A stretch of 64,000 nt of DNA from NCEH01 sp040049195 (GCF_040049195.1 NZ_JBDZDL010000001.1), one strand, 5' to 3'; counted from the stretch's first letter, positions 53,983 through 63,634 are shown. A program made the numbers and translations. Notes: generated by a model from the sequence alone, not told the origin.

Positions 53983-55323
53983 TCACCCGCCGGGCTGCAG
54001 CGTCTCCAGGAAGCGCACCGGCGCGCCCTGCGAGGGGGCGATCAGTTCGCCTTCCCACATCACCTTGTTGCCGCGCACGAAGGTGCCCACCGGCCAGCCG
54101 GTGACTTCCTTGCCGTCATACGGCGTCCATTGGGCGCGCGAGGCGATCCAGGCATTGGTGATGGTGGCGCGGCGCTTAAGGTCCACCACGGTGAAGTCGG
54201 CGTCATAACCCAGCACGATGCGGCCCTTGCACGCGATGTTGAACAGCCGCGCCGGGCCGGCGCTGGACAGGTCCACGAAGCGTTGCAGCGAGAGCTTGCC
54301 GTTGGCGACGTGATCCAGCATCAGCGGCACCAGGGTCTGCACGCCGGTCATGCCCGAGGGGCTCTCGGGATAGGGCTTGGCCTTCTCCTCCAGCGTGTGG
54401 GGCGCGTGGTCGGAGCCGAGCACGTCCACCACGCCGTCGGCGATCGCGGCCCACAGGGCGTCGCGATGGCGCGCGCCGCGCACCGGCGGGTTCATCTGCG
54501 CCAGCGTGCTGAGCCGCTCGTAGCATTCGGGCGCGGCCATCGTGAGGTGATGAGGCGTCACTTCCACGGAGGCGACGTCGCGCGCGCCGGCGAGATATTC
54601 CATTTCCTGCGCGGTGGTGACATGCAGCACGTGCACCCGCGCGCCCACCTCGCGCGCCAGCGTCACGAGGCGCTGGGTGGCGATCAGCGCCGCGACATCG
54701 TCGCGCCAGACCGGGTGGGATGCGGGATTGCCGGCCACGCGCATGGATTTGCGCTCATTGAGGCGCGGCTCGTCCTCGCAATGGAAGGCGGCGCGGCGGC
54801 GGATCACTTTCAGGATCTCGCGCACGCCGGCATCGTCCGCCACGAGCAGTGAGCCGGTGGAGGAGCCGATGAACACCTTCACCCCGGCCGCGCCCGGCAG
54901 GCGCTCCAGCTCCGGCAGGTCGCGCACATTCTCGTGGGTGCCGCCCACGTAGAAGGCGAAATCGCAATGCATGCGGTTGCGGGCGCGGGTGATCTTGTCC
55001 TCCAGCGCGGCCGCGCTGGTGGTCTGGGGATTGGTGTTCGGCATCTCGAACACGGCGGTCACGCCGCCCATTACCGCCGCGCGGGAACCGCTTTCCAGGT
55101 CTTCCTTCTGCTCCAGGCCCGGTTCGCGGAAATGCACCTGGGTATCGATGACGCCGGGCAGGATGTGCAGGCCGGCGCAGTCGATGGTTTCGCCCGCCGC
55201 GTGGGGCGAGAGGTGGCCGAGCGCGGCGATCCGGCCGCCGCTGACGCCGATGTCCAGCATCGCTTCGCCCGCCGGGGTCACGACGCTGCCGCCCTTGAGG
55301 ATGAAGTCGAAGGTATCCGCCAT
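53983..55323 (-). CDS. Dihydroorotase-family amidohydrolase
   Basis: A 446-residue cyclic amidohydrolase of the class I dihydroorotase/allantoinase type. The first metal site reads GVIDTQVHFREPG, with Gln where the first His of HxH is usual. The rest has VKVFIGSSTGSLLV (site of the bridging Lys), AFHCEDEP, HVLHVTTAQEM and GSDHAPHTLEEK with its catalytic Asp. The substrate could be dihydroorotate or another cyclic amide. The TCC ATG start at 55323 lies in a short divergent gap with ygfZ. Confidence 0.86.
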   Translation of the reverse strand: MADTFDFILKGGSVVTPAGEAMLDIGVSGGRIAALGHLSPHAAGETIDCAGLHILPGVIDTQVHFREPGLEQKEDLESGSRAAVMGGVTAVFEMPNTNPQTTSAAALEDKITRARNRMHCDFAFYVGGTHENVRDLPELERLPGAAGVKVFIGSSTGSLLVADDAGVREILKVIRRRAAFHCEDEPRLNERKSMRVAGNPASHPVWRDDVAALIATQRLVTLAREVGARVHVLHVTTAQEMEYLAGARDVASVEVTPHHLTMAAPECYERLSTLAQMNPPVRGARHRDALWAAIADGVVDVLGSDHAPHTLEEKAKPYPESPSGMTGVQTLVPLMLDHVANGKLSLQRFVDLSSAGPARLFNIACKGRIVLGYDADFTVVDLKRRATITNAWIASRAQWTPYDGKEVTGWPVGTFVRGNKVMWEGELIAPSQGAPVRFLETLQPGG

Positions 55324-55434
55324 GTGGGGGCTCGCTCTAATCTGGAGGGGCCGGCTCTAATGTAGGGGGCCGACCCTTGAGGGGGCTGCTGCGCGGCTTT
55401 AAGTATGTCTGCAACATCTGACAAGGACATGGCC

Positions 55435-56286
55435 ATGCCGATTGCCCCTCTCGCCGACCGGTCGGTGATCCACGTCGGTGGTCCGGACGCCCGCAAATTC
55501 CTCCACAATCTCATCACCTGCAACGTCGCGGGGCTGGAGAGCGGCGGCGCGCGGTTCGGCGCGCTGCTGATGCCGCAAGGCAAGATCATCGCCGATTTCT
55601 TCCTCTACGCGCCCAAGGGCGAGCCGGACGCCTTCCTGCTGGATGTGCCGGCGGCGTTGAAGGAAGAACTGCTGAAGCGCCTGAAAATGTACCTGCTGCG
55701 GGCGAAGGCGGAGTTCACGCTCAACGAGGATCTTGCCGTAGCGGCACGGTTCGGCGACGACGCGCCGGCCGCGCCCGCCTCCGCCGAGGCCTTCGCGGAC
55801 CCGCGCCTGCCGGCGCTTGGCGAGCGCCTGGTGCTGCCGCGCGCCGAGGCCGAAGGGCTGGGCGGCGATGCCAGTGCCTATCACGCCCACCGCATCGCGC
55901 TCGGCGTGCCCCAGGGCGGCATGGACTTCGCCTATGGCGACGCCTTCCCCCACGAGGCCGACATGGACCAGCTCGGCGGGGTGGATTTCAAGAAAGGCTG
56001 CTATGTGGGCCAGGAGGTGGTGAGCCGCATGCAGCATCGCGGCACCGCCCGTACCCGCGCGGTGCAGGCGCTGTTCGAGTTCGCGCCCGAGGAGGGCTCG
56101 GAAATCCGCGCCGGGGAAAAGACGGTGGGCCGCATCGGCTCGTCCGCGCGCGGGCACGGCATCGCCCTGGTGCGGCTCGACCGCGCGGCCGATGCCAGCG
56201 CCGCCGGCCTGCCTCTGGTGGCGGGCGGGGTGGAGATCACCTTGCGCCGGCCGGATTGGGCGACCTTCGCGATGGGGGAAGTGTGA
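55435..56286 (+). CDS. ygfZ: Folate-binding tRNA-modifying/Fe-S protein YgfZ
   Basis: A 283-residue GcvT-fold protein that uses folate to support iron-sulfur enzymes. The family signature KGCYVGQEVVSRMQHRGTAR is intact, including the conserved Cys and Arg residues. AAGGA is well placed for the ATG at 55435; an earlier in-frame ATG at 55405 is possible. Its stop overlaps the GTG start of tag. Confidence 0.92.
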   Translation: MPIAPLADRSVIHVGGPDARKFLHNLITCNVAGLESGGARFGALLMPQGKIIADFFLYAPKGEPDAFLLDVPAALKEELLKRLKMYLLRAKAEFTLNEDLAVAARFGDDAPAAPASAEAFADPRLPALGERLVLPRAEAEGLGGDASAYHAHRIALGVPQGGMDFAYGDAFPHEADMDQLGGVDFKKGCYVGQEVVSRMQHRGTARTRAVQALFEFAPEEGSEIRAGEKTVGRIGSSARGHGIALVRLDRAADASAAGLPLVAGGVEITLRRPDWATFAMGEV

Positions 56287-56873
56287 GCCTTCTCACCCCG
56301 CACGCCGACGGCAAGTGCCGCTGCCCCTGGTGCGGCACAGATCCGCTTTACGTGGCCTATCACGACACCGAATGGGGCGTGCCCGAGCGGGACGACCGCG
56401 CGCTGTTCGAAAAGCTGCTGCTGGACGGCTTCCAGGCCGGCCTTGCCTGGATCACCATTCTGAGGAAGCGCGACAATTTCCGCCGCGCCTTCGACGGGTT
56501 CGAGCCCGAGGCAATCGCCCGCTACGATTCCGCCAAGGTGGAAGCGCTGATGGCGGACGCCGGAATCGTGCGCAATCGCGCCAAGATCGAGGGGGCGGTC
56601 CTTTCCGCCCGCGCCTATCTCGACTGGCAGGCGCGCGGACGCTCCTTCTCCGACCTCATGTGGAGCGCGGTGGACGGCAAGGTGCGGGCGAACCGGCCGA
56701 AGACGCTCGCCGACATCCCGGCGCAGACGCCGCAATCGGTGAAGCTCTCCAAGGAATTGAAGGCGCTCGGCTTCAAATTCGTCGGCCCCACCATCGTCTA
56801 TGCCGCCATGCAGGCCTGCGGGCTGGTGAACGACCATCTGGTGGACTGCCACCGGGCGGAACCGGGGGCATAA
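56283..56873 (+). CDS. tag: DNA-3-methyladenine glycosylase I
   Basis: A 196-residue Tag-type glycosylase removing 3-methyladenine. Zinc ligands are visible: Cys in the N-terminal CRCPWCG segment, His in VAYHDTEWG, and His/Cys near DHLVDCHR. The helix-hairpin-helix-like core includes ILRKRDNFRRAF. The GTG at 56283 overlaps the ygfZ stop (GTGA). It is the second 3-methyladenine glycosylase in the window, along with the AlkA-like gene. Confidence 0.94.
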   Translation: MSLLTPHADGKCRCPWCGTDPLYVAYHDTEWGVPERDDRALFEKLLLDGFQAGLAWITILRKRDNFRRAFDGFEPEAIARYDSAKVEALMADAGIVRNRAKIEGAVLSARAYLDWQARGRSFSDLMWSAVDGKVRANRPKTLADIPAQTPQSVKLSKELKALGFKFVGPTIVYAAMQACGLVNDHLVDCHRAEPGA

Positions 56874-56926
56874 GGGAGACGCGGGAGGCACGTCGCACAG
56901 AAGGGGGCGCGGGCCAACAATCCGCT

Positions 56927-58780
56927 CTAGCGCTGCTCCGGCGCCGGCAGCATCCATTTGCCATTCCGCAACGGCAGGAAGCTGCCGTCGTCGCGGCCGA
57001 CTTCCGCGGCGATCCGGGCGTTAAGCTTGGCGTTCATCGCCATGACCAGGTCGCGGTTCGCGCCCCGGTGGGCAAGGTTGCGCTGCTCCTGCGGATCCTC
57101 GGCCAGATCGTAGAGTTCGAGGTCGTTCAGCGTGAGCAGATCCTCATAGGTGGCCGGCGTGTTGAAGGCGAGCGGGGCGAAATAGCGCGAGAAGCGGTAG
57201 CGCCCGTCGAACAGGCTGCGAATGGCGCAGCGCTGGTTGAAATCGGGCTCGTATTGTTCCAGCCACGCGCGCTTCTGTGCCGGCGTGGCATCCGGCGAAC
57301 GGGTGATTTCCTCCATCCGCGTGATCCATTTCGCGTCCTGGAACAGCAGCATGTCGTAGCAGAACAGGGCGCCCGGCCGCAGCGTCTCGGGCGTCGCCTT
57401 CGTCGGTGCCTGGAGCAAGGGGGAGAAATCCCGCCCCGCCAGTCCCTCGCCCGCCGCTTTCACCTGGTCCGCCGCAAGGCCGGTGAGGGCGAGCAGGGTC
57501 GGCGTGAGGTCGACCTGGGAGGTCACGGCCTGGCAGGTGGCGCCGCCGGGATAGGCGGGATGCACCACGATGAGGGGAAGGTGGTTCTGCTCGCGATAGG
57601 TGGAATTGCCCTTGCCGCGCATCTGGTGCGCGCCACCCAATTCGCCGTGATCGGCCGTGAAGACGATAATGGTGTTGTCGTCCATTCCGGTTTGGCGCAG
57701 GGCGGTCAGCACCGCGTCCACCTGGCGGTCGCAGTCGCGGATGCAGTTGAAATAATAGTCCCGCAGCACCCGCCAGCGCCGGTCTTCGTCCGGCCAAGCC
57801 CCCACCAGCGTGTCCTGCACGTCTTGATAGATTTTGTGCGCCGGCGGGCGGCCGGGCGCATCGAACGGCTGGCTGCGTGTGGAGGGCAGCGGCGCGTCCC
57901 ATCTGGCGGCATAGATGTCATCGTCGGGCGGCCGGGCGATGGCCATGGCGGATTTTCTGCCCTGCACGGTTTGCCCCGGCAGGTCGGAATTCACGTACAT
58001 GACGTCGTGCGGATTGACGAAATTCACCGCCAGATACCAGGGGGTCCCGGCTTCCTTCAGCTTCAGCCCCTTGGTGCGCATCCAGCGCTCCACGAAGGCC
58101 GACGTCGTGGCGTCGTAATCATAGCCGCCGAGCGTGGTGTCGGTGATGTCTCCGAACCCGAAGAAATCCTGGAAGCCGTAACCCTCCATGGTCTTGCGAT
58201 ATTCGGCCATGGGCGCCTCGTCGGCGTGCTTGGCCTTGTCGAGATTATAGGAGAGATGCCATTTGCCCTGGTAGGCGGCGTGATAGCCGAGCTGGGCGAG
58301 GCGATGGCCGATGGTCCTGATGCTGGTGGCCATGTCCGCCTGCCAGGGAGAATTGGCATTGTCGAACACACCGGTGTGGGGAATGTGCAGGCCGGTATAA
58401 ATGGTGGAGCGCGCCGGCGAGCAGACGCAGGACGCCGCCTGATGGTTCGCGAACGAAATGCCGTTCGCCTTCAGCCATTCGCGCGCCGGCACCGGAAACG
58501 GCCATTTCTCGAAATAATGCTCCTGGTCCACCAGGATGAAGAGAATGTTGTAGCCCGCCGGCGGCCGCTCGGGCGCGACCGTCACCGCGGGGCGGGACGC
58601 CGCCTTCGCCGGCTGGGCGGCCGCGAGGTCCGGCAGGAGATGGGCGCCGAGCAGCGCGGCGCCGCTGCCCACCAGAAGGCGCCGGGCAGGATTTCGCGGG
58701 CGGTTTTCGGCGCCCGAAGCTTGCGATGGGGATGACGCCTGCGATGCGGATGTCGGATCCGACGTCTTATCCTCGGCCAT
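56927..58780 (-). CDS. Exported sulfatase
   Basis: A 617-residue type I sulfatase. The N-terminal region has RR followed by LLVGSGAALLGAHLL, consistent with Tat export. The formylglycine site is CSPAR (C120) within ASCVCSPARST. The first metal motif reads ILVDQEHYF, with Gln at the second Asp position, as seen in some choline-sulfatase relatives. TADHGELGGAH holds further metal ligands. The substrate sulfate ester is unknown. It needs a formylglycine-generating enzyme, not in this window. Confidence 0.88.
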   Translation of the reverse strand: MAEDKTSDPTSASQASSPSQASGAENRPRNPARRLLVGSGAALLGAHLLPDLAAAQPAKAASRPAVTVAPERPPAGYNILFILVDQEHYFEKWPFPVPAREWLKANGISFANHQAASCVCSPARSTIYTGLHIPHTGVFDNANSPWQADMATSIRTIGHRLAQLGYHAAYQGKWHLSYNLDKAKHADEAPMAEYRKTMEGYGFQDFFGFGDITDTTLGGYDYDATTSAFVERWMRTKGLKLKEAGTPWYLAVNFVNPHDVMYVNSDLPGQTVQGRKSAMAIARPPDDDIYAARWDAPLPSTRSQPFDAPGRPPAHKIYQDVQDTLVGAWPDEDRRWRVLRDYYFNCIRDCDRQVDAVLTALRQTGMDDNTIIVFTADHGELGGAHQMRGKGNSTYREQNHLPLIVVHPAYPGGATCQAVTSQVDLTPTLLALTGLAADQVKAAGEGLAGRDFSPLLQAPTKATPETLRPGALFCYDMLLFQDAKWITRMEEITRSPDATPAQKRAWLEQYEPDFNQRCAIRSLFDGRYRFSRYFAPLAFNTPATYEDLLTLNDLELYDLAEDPQEQRNLAHRGANRDLVMAMNAKLNARIAAEVGRDDGSFLPLRNGKWMLPAPEQR

Positions 58781-58858
58781 GTGCGCCTCCCGGCTTCCGC
58801 CTCGGTTGTGCCGGCGGAGAATGCCGCACCTTGAGCCAGGCGGGAAGAGATCGGGGGC

Positions 58859-59323
58859 CTATTTTCCGTCGAGCCGCTTGGTGAAGATGATGCGCGGTTC
58901 CTCAATATAGCCGCTGGCGGCATAGAAGGCGCGTACCTGCTCGTTCTCGGGCCGCACGAGCAGCATCAGCTTGGGCACGCCGCGCGCCTGGAGCCAGTCC
59001 TCGGCGGTGTGGGCGAGCCGGCGGCCGAGCCCCTGCCGGGTCAGGGCCGGGTCCACGGCGAGATAATAGATCCAGCCGCGGTGGCCGTCGTGGCCCACCA
59101 TCACCGAGCCGACCACCGCATCGGCGGCGTCGCGCGCCACGAGAATGGTGGAATGGGGCCCGCGCCGGGCAAGCGCGATGTCGGCGCGCGGGTCGTTCCA
59201 GGGGCGGATCAGGCCGGCGCGCTCCCACAGCGAGACCAGGGCCTCCACATCGCCGTCGCGCATGTGGCCGATGGGCAGAGCGTGGGTCTGCGGCGCACGG
59301 GCTTGGGTCGCGGTGTCGTCCAT
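58859..59323 (-). CDS. GNAT family N-acetyltransferase (YpeA-like)
   Basis: A 154-residue acetyltransferase with the acetyl-CoA loop VDPALTRQGLGRRLAHTAE and a C-terminal VRPENEQVRAFYAASGY strand-helix. The acceptor is unknown. The ATG at 59323 lies one base past the tsaC stop region (59325), so the two are tightly linked and probably co-transcribed. Confidence 0.88.
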   Translation of the reverse strand: MDDTATQARAPQTHALPIGHMRDGDVEALVSLWERAGLIRPWNDPRADIALARRGPHSTILVARDAADAVVGSVMVGHDGHRGWIYYLAVDPALTRQGLGRRLAHTAEDWLQARGVPKLMLLVRPENEQVRAFYAASGYIEEPRIIFTKRLDGK

Positions 59324-59324
59324 G

Positions 59325-60362
59325 TCAGTCGTCCTCGAAGGAGAGCGGGCGCGGGGCGGCGGCGCGGCCGAGCCGGTCGGCGATGGCTTCCCCGAGGCCG
59401 TCGCGCGGCAGGGGTACCACGGCAATGCCTTCGGGGCGAAGGCCGTCGAGATGGCGCAGCGCCCCGTAGAGCCGGGCGGCCGCCTCCACCAGGTCGCCGG
59501 ACGGGCTGAGATCGAAGATGGCGACGGCCGCTTCCGCGCCGGGCGGGCGGGCGCCGGCGAAGGTCAGCAGCGCCTCGCCCGCCTTCACTTCGCGCGCGTC
59601 GAGCCGCACGGGGGCGTGCGGAGCGTAATGGGAGGCGAGGCGGCCCGGCGCGGCCGGCCGCTCGGCATCGTCGTGCCCGGCATCGGGCAAGGCGACGCCC
59701 AGCACCGCAGCAATGGCGCCGCGCGAGAGGCCACCGGGCCGCAGCAAGGCGGGATGGGCCCCGGTGCAGTCGACGATGGTGGATTCAACGCCCACCGTCG
59801 TCGGGCCGGCATCGAGAATGGCGTCGATGCGCCCGTCGAGATCGGCCCGCACATGGGCTGCGTCCGTGGGCGAGACGTGGCCGGAGAGATTGGCGCTCGG
59901 CCCCACCACCGGCACGCCGGCGGCGCGCAGCATGGCCAGGGTGGTTTCGTGCGCCGGCACCCGTAGCGCGATGGTGGGCAGGCCGGCGCGGGCGAGATCG
60001 CACACCGCCCCGGTGTCGTGATACGGCACAACGAGCGTCAGCGGTCCCGGCCAGAAGGCGGCGGCGAGCGCCTGCGCGGCGGGAGAGAACACGCCCAGCC
60101 GTTCCGCCGCCGCGCTGTCCGGCACATGGGAGATGAGGGGATTGAAGGCGGGGCGGCCCTTGGACGCATAGACCTGCGCCACCGCCTGCGCATTGCCGGC
60201 GTCCGCGCCGAGGCCGTAGACGGTTTCCGTGGGGAAGGCGACCACGCCGCCCGCCCGCAGCAGACGCGCCGCTTGTGCCGCAGCCTGGGCCGCGGTCTCC
60301 TGGCCCGGTCCGCGGGCATCGAGCATCTGCGTGCGTTTCGGGGCGGGGCCGGTGGCGGTCAT
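59325..60362 (-). CDS. tsaC: L-threonylcarbamoyladenylate synthase
   Basis: A 345-residue Sua5-type protein making threonylcarbamoyl-AMP for the t6A tRNA modification. The N-terminal YrdC domain (about 25-210) has GGVVAFPTETVYGLGAD, SKGRPAFNPL and GPSANLSGH; the C-terminal Sua5 domain (about 215-345) has LASHYAPHAPVRL. The two-domain form is the Sua5 type, longer than E. coli TsaC. It is followed directly by the GNAT gene and is divergent from the acyl-CoA dehydrogenase. Confidence 0.94.
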   Translation of the reverse strand: MTATGPAPKRTQMLDARGPGQETAAQAAAQAARLLRAGGVVAFPTETVYGLGADAGNAQAVAQVYASKGRPAFNPLISHVPDSAAAERLGVFSPAAQALAAAFWPGPLTLVVPYHDTGAVCDLARAGLPTIALRVPAHETTLAMLRAAGVPVVGPSANLSGHVSPTDAAHVRADLDGRIDAILDAGPTTVGVESTIVDCTGAHPALLRPGGLSRGAIAAVLGVALPDAGHDDAERPAAPGRLASHYAPHAPVRLDAREVKAGEALLTFAGARPPGAEAAVAIFDLSPSGDLVEAAARLYGALRHLDGLRPEGIAVVPLPRDGLGEAIADRLGRAAAPRPLSFEDD

Positions 60363-60527
60363 GAAAGCTGCTCCACGGCCCCCTACGACGAAAGCGGGTA
60401 GAGCCGGGTCTTGACGGGGGATCGCCGAGGCGCCGAATTGGTGCCCAACGTTCGCCGCACGGCTTAAGGCCGCGTCGTGCGGATGGTCAAGGCGCATGTC
60501 GCGCCGCAACAGGTTTGGGAGGTGATG

Positions 60528-62324
60528 ATGCCCTATCGTGCGCCCGTGGAGGATGTGTCCTTCTTCCTCAAGCACTGCACCTCGCTTCCTCATCTCATCG
60601 ACCAGGGCGAGGTGGACCTCTCCTTCGACCTCATCGACAGCGTGCTGGAGGAAGCCGGCAAGTTCGCGGGCGCGGTGATCGAGCCGCTGGACCGGGTGGG
60701 CGACACCAAGGGCAATGTGCTGAAGGACGGCGTGGTCACCACCGCCCCCGGCTGGCGCGAGGCCTATGCGGCGTGGACGCAGGCCGGCTGGAATTCGGTC
60801 GCGGCCGAGGAAAGGTTCGGCGGCCAGCATCTGCCCACGGTCGTCACCTCGGCGCTCAACGAATTCTGGAACAGCGCCTCCCCCGCCTTCGGCATCGGCC
60901 CGGTGCTCACCATGGGGGCCATCGAGGCGCTCACCGTCCACGGCTCGGCGGCCCTGCAGGGCCTGTTCCTCGAAAAGCTGGTCGCGGGCACCTGGACCGG
61001 CACCATGAACCTCACCGAGCCGCAGGCCGGCTCCGATCTCGCGGCGCTGCGCGCGCGGGCCGAGCGGGCGGCCGACGGCAGCTACCGCATCTTCGGCACC
61101 AAGATCTTCATCTCCTATGGCGAGCACGACATCGCCGAGAACATCGTCCATCTGGTGCTGGCGCGCCTGCCCGACGCGCCCGCCGGCACACGCGGCATCT
61201 CGCTGTTTGTGGTGCCGAAAGTCCTGGTGAATGCGGACGGCACGCTCGGCGCGCGCAACGACGTGGTGTGCGTCGGGCTGGAGCACAAGCTCGGCCTGCA
61301 CGGCTCGCCCACCTGCACCATGGCGTTCGGCGACAAGGGCCAGGGCGCCATCGGCTATCTCGTGGGCGAGGAAAATCGCGGCCTCGCCTGCATGTTCACC
61401 ATGATGAACAACGCTCGCCTCGCGGTGGGCATCCAGGGCGTGGCGGTGGCCGAGCGCGCCACCCAGCGCGCCATCGCCTTTGCCCAGGAGCGGCGGCAGG
61501 GCAAGGCGCAGAGCTGGTCCGGCGAAGGCATGGCGCCGATCATCGCCCACCCCGACGTGAAGCGCATGCTGCTGACCATGCGGGCGGAGACCGATGCCGC
61601 CCGCTCGATCTGCCTGATGACGGCGGACGCGCTCGACCGGGCACGGCGCACCGACGATCCCACCGCCAAGGCGGCGGCGATGGCGGAAGCGAGCCTGCTG
61701 ACCCCGGTGGCCAAGGCCTTCTCCACCGACATCGGCATCGAGGTCGCCTCCACCGGCGTGCAGGTGCACGGCGGCATGGGCTATATCGAGGAGACCGGCG
61801 CCGCCCAGCATCTGCGCGATGCCCGCATCTTCGCCATCTATGAGGGCACCAACGGCATCCAGGCCATCGACCTCGTCACCCGCAAGCTCCCCCAGGAGGG
61901 CGGCGACGTGGTGGCGAAGCTGATCGGCGATTATCGCATCGTCGCGGAAGCGGTGGCGGCGCTGAACGCACCGGAATTCGGCCGCGCCGGCGAACAGCTC
62001 GCCGCCGCCGTGGATGCGCTCGGCCGCGCCACGCGGGTGATGCTGGATTGGCTGTCCGACGAGCAATCCGCCAACGTGCTGGCGGGGGCGACGCCCTATC
62101 TGCGCCTGTTCGCCCGCGCCGCCGGCGGCGCCTATCTGGCCCGCACTGCCCTTGCCGCGCACGCGGCCATCGCCGCCGGCGAGAGCGACCCGCGCCATGC
62201 CCGGCGGGTGCTGGTGGCGCGCTTCTTCGCCGAGGACCTGTGCCCGCAGGCGCTGGGCCTGGAGGCGGCGGTGGTTTCCGGCGGCGCGGCGGTGCTGCAG
62301 AGCGAGGCCGCGCTGGTGCTGTGA
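60528..62324 (+). CDS. Acyl-CoA dehydrogenase, long form
   Basis: A 598-residue acyl-CoA dehydrogenase of the C-terminal-domain type (DmdC/AidB-like group). FAD-binding signatures are MNLTEPQAGSDLAALRARAE and FGTKIFISYGEHD. The catalytic Glu is in IYEGTNGIQAID, and VHGGMGYIEETG is conserved. Long forms of this kind include 3-methylmercaptopropionyl-CoA dehydrogenase; the substrate is not settled here. Tandem ATGs at 60525 and 60528 follow GGGAGG, and the second is better spaced. Confidence 0.9.
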   Translation: MPYRAPVEDVSFFLKHCTSLPHLIDQGEVDLSFDLIDSVLEEAGKFAGAVIEPLDRVGDTKGNVLKDGVVTTAPGWREAYAAWTQAGWNSVAAEERFGGQHLPTVVTSALNEFWNSASPAFGIGPVLTMGAIEALTVHGSAALQGLFLEKLVAGTWTGTMNLTEPQAGSDLAALRARAERAADGSYRIFGTKIFISYGEHDIAENIVHLVLARLPDAPAGTRGISLFVVPKVLVNADGTLGARNDVVCVGLEHKLGLHGSPTCTMAFGDKGQGAIGYLVGEENRGLACMFTMMNNARLAVGIQGVAVAERATQRAIAFAQERRQGKAQSWSGEGMAPIIAHPDVKRMLLTMRAETDAARSICLMTADALDRARRTDDPTAKAAAMAEASLLTPVAKAFSTDIGIEVASTGVQVHGGMGYIEETGAAQHLRDARIFAIYEGTNGIQAIDLVTRKLPQEGGDVVAKLIGDYRIVAEAVAALNAPEFGRAGEQLAAAVDALGRATRVMLDWLSDEQSANVLAGATPYLRLFARAAGGAYLARTALAAHAAIAAGESDPRHARRVLVARFFAEDLCPQALGLEAAVVSGGAAVLQSEAALVL

Positions 62325-62343
62325 GCAGCGGCTTGCCTTTCGC

Positions 62344-63183
62344 TCAGCGGCCTGGCAGCACCAGCACCGTGGGCTTCGCCGGCAAGGTCTCTCGGGACAG
62401 TGTCACGCTGGGCGAGGCCTGGCGGGTGATCACATAGTCATTGCCCAGGCGGGAGAGGAAATTGTCCAATCCCCATGCGCTGAAATAGTGCATGGGGATG
62501 ACGAGGGGCGCGTTGATGGCCTTCAGCGTCTCCTTCATCCCCTCGATATCGAGCGTGTAGGAGCCGTCCACCGGCGCCAGCACCACGTCGATGCGCCCGA
62601 GCGCTTCCAGATGGTCCGGGGTCAGCACGTGGTGCAGATGGCCGAGATGGGCGATGCACAGGCCCGCCACCTCGAACACGAACATGGAATTGGCGTCGTA
62701 ATCGGTGCCCACGCCGTGGCGGATGTTGGTCGGCACGTTGCGGATCCACACATCCTCGACGGTGAGGTCGTAATGCGCCGGCTGGCCGTTCTCGCCCCAG
62801 CCGCGCAGCACATAGGCGATGCCGGGGTCGGGATGGTTGGTGTAGTGGGTGTCGTGCGCCCGGTTCATGGTGGCGATCATCGGCACCACGTCGGGGCGGA
62901 CATAATCATTATAATCGGTGGCGATGGTCACGCCCGCCGGGCTCTCGATGAGGAAGGTGGAATGGCCGACGAAGGTGAGGCGCACCTGTCGCCCCTCGTC
63001 CGCCCGCTTGGCGTCCGCCATCTCCCGGAAGGCGGCCTGCCACACGCGCGGCGCGCTCTTCCACGGAAGGTCCTGCGCCACCATGCGCGGGCATTTTTCC
63101 GGCGGCTCGGCGGCTCGCGCCTTGCTGCCCGAAGGGAAGGCGAAAAGCAGAATCGCCCCCAAAAGCGCTGCCATCTGCCGCAT
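62344..63183 (-). CDS. Exported MBL-fold metallohydrolase (UlaG-like)
   Basis: About 279 residues. A signal peptide (to about ARA, residue 24) is followed by a metallo-beta-lactamase-fold domain: VRLTFVGHSTFLIESPAGVTIATDYND, AHLGHLHHVL and VIPMHYFS. Motifs resemble the UlaG/L-ascorbate-6-phosphate lactonase group, but the export signal makes the role unclear. GGGGAGG precedes the ATG at 63183. Convergent with the acyl-CoA dehydrogenase. Confidence 0.85.
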   Translation of the reverse strand: MRQMAALLGAILLFAFPSGSKARAAEPPEKCPRMVAQDLPWKSAPRVWQAAFREMADAKRADEGRQVRLTFVGHSTFLIESPAGVTIATDYNDYVRPDVVPMIATMNRAHDTHYTNHPDPGIAYVLRGWGENGQPAHYDLTVEDVWIRNVPTNIRHGVGTDYDANSMFVFEVAGLCIAHLGHLHHVLTPDHLEALGRIDVVLAPVDGSYTLDIEGMKETLKAINAPLVIPMHYFSAWGLDNFLSRLGNDYVITRQASPSVTLSRETLPAKPTVLVLPGR

Positions 63184-63387
63184 GGATCGAGCCTCCCCAC
63201 CGCCCGTCGGGACGGCTGATGACCGCATACCCTGCGGCATTGCGCAATCCGCCGGCCTTCACACCGGCGTGACGGGGCGCGCGCCGTCTGCTGCGATGCG
63301 AAAGCAGGGGTGGAACAAGCGGAGCCGTTCTGATCTTTCTAGCGCGAGCGCTGCCGATGCGGCGGGCGCGCGAACGAGGTGGCAAAA

Positions 63388-63528
63388 ATGACCCTGAGTA
63401 TCGTTGCGATCCAGCCGATCGTCGCCCTGGTGGCCGGTATCCTGATTTTGCTGTTTCCCCGCCTGCTCAATGTCGTCGTGGCGATCTATCTGATCGCCAT
63501 CGGTATTCTCGGATTGCTGCCGCATTGA
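63388..63528 (+). CDS. DUF3096 small membrane protein
   Basis: A 46-residue protein, almost all hydrophobic: two short helices (about 9-23 and 28-44) around PRLLN, with the start MTLSIVAIQPIVALVAGILI. This matches the DUF3096 family. It is short enough to be missed by length-filtered gene callers. GAGGTGG lies about 6-8 bases upstream of the ATG. It precedes ppdK by about 106 bases. Confidence 0.72.
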   Translation: MTLSIVAIQPIVALVAGILILLFPRLLNVVVAIYLIAIGILGLLPH

Positions 63529-63634
63529 AAGGCAAAATGATCGGCTGCGCCTAAGGGTGCAGTTGAAGGCAGAGGCTGAGCGGGCTAAAGCATCCGCGCT
63601 CTTTGAAATGCGCGTCACCCTAAGGGATCTCCAG

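Noticed and set aside
56192..58735. 847-codon plus-strand ORF
   Set aside because: Covers tag in a wrong frame and is antisense to the sulfatase; shadow composition.
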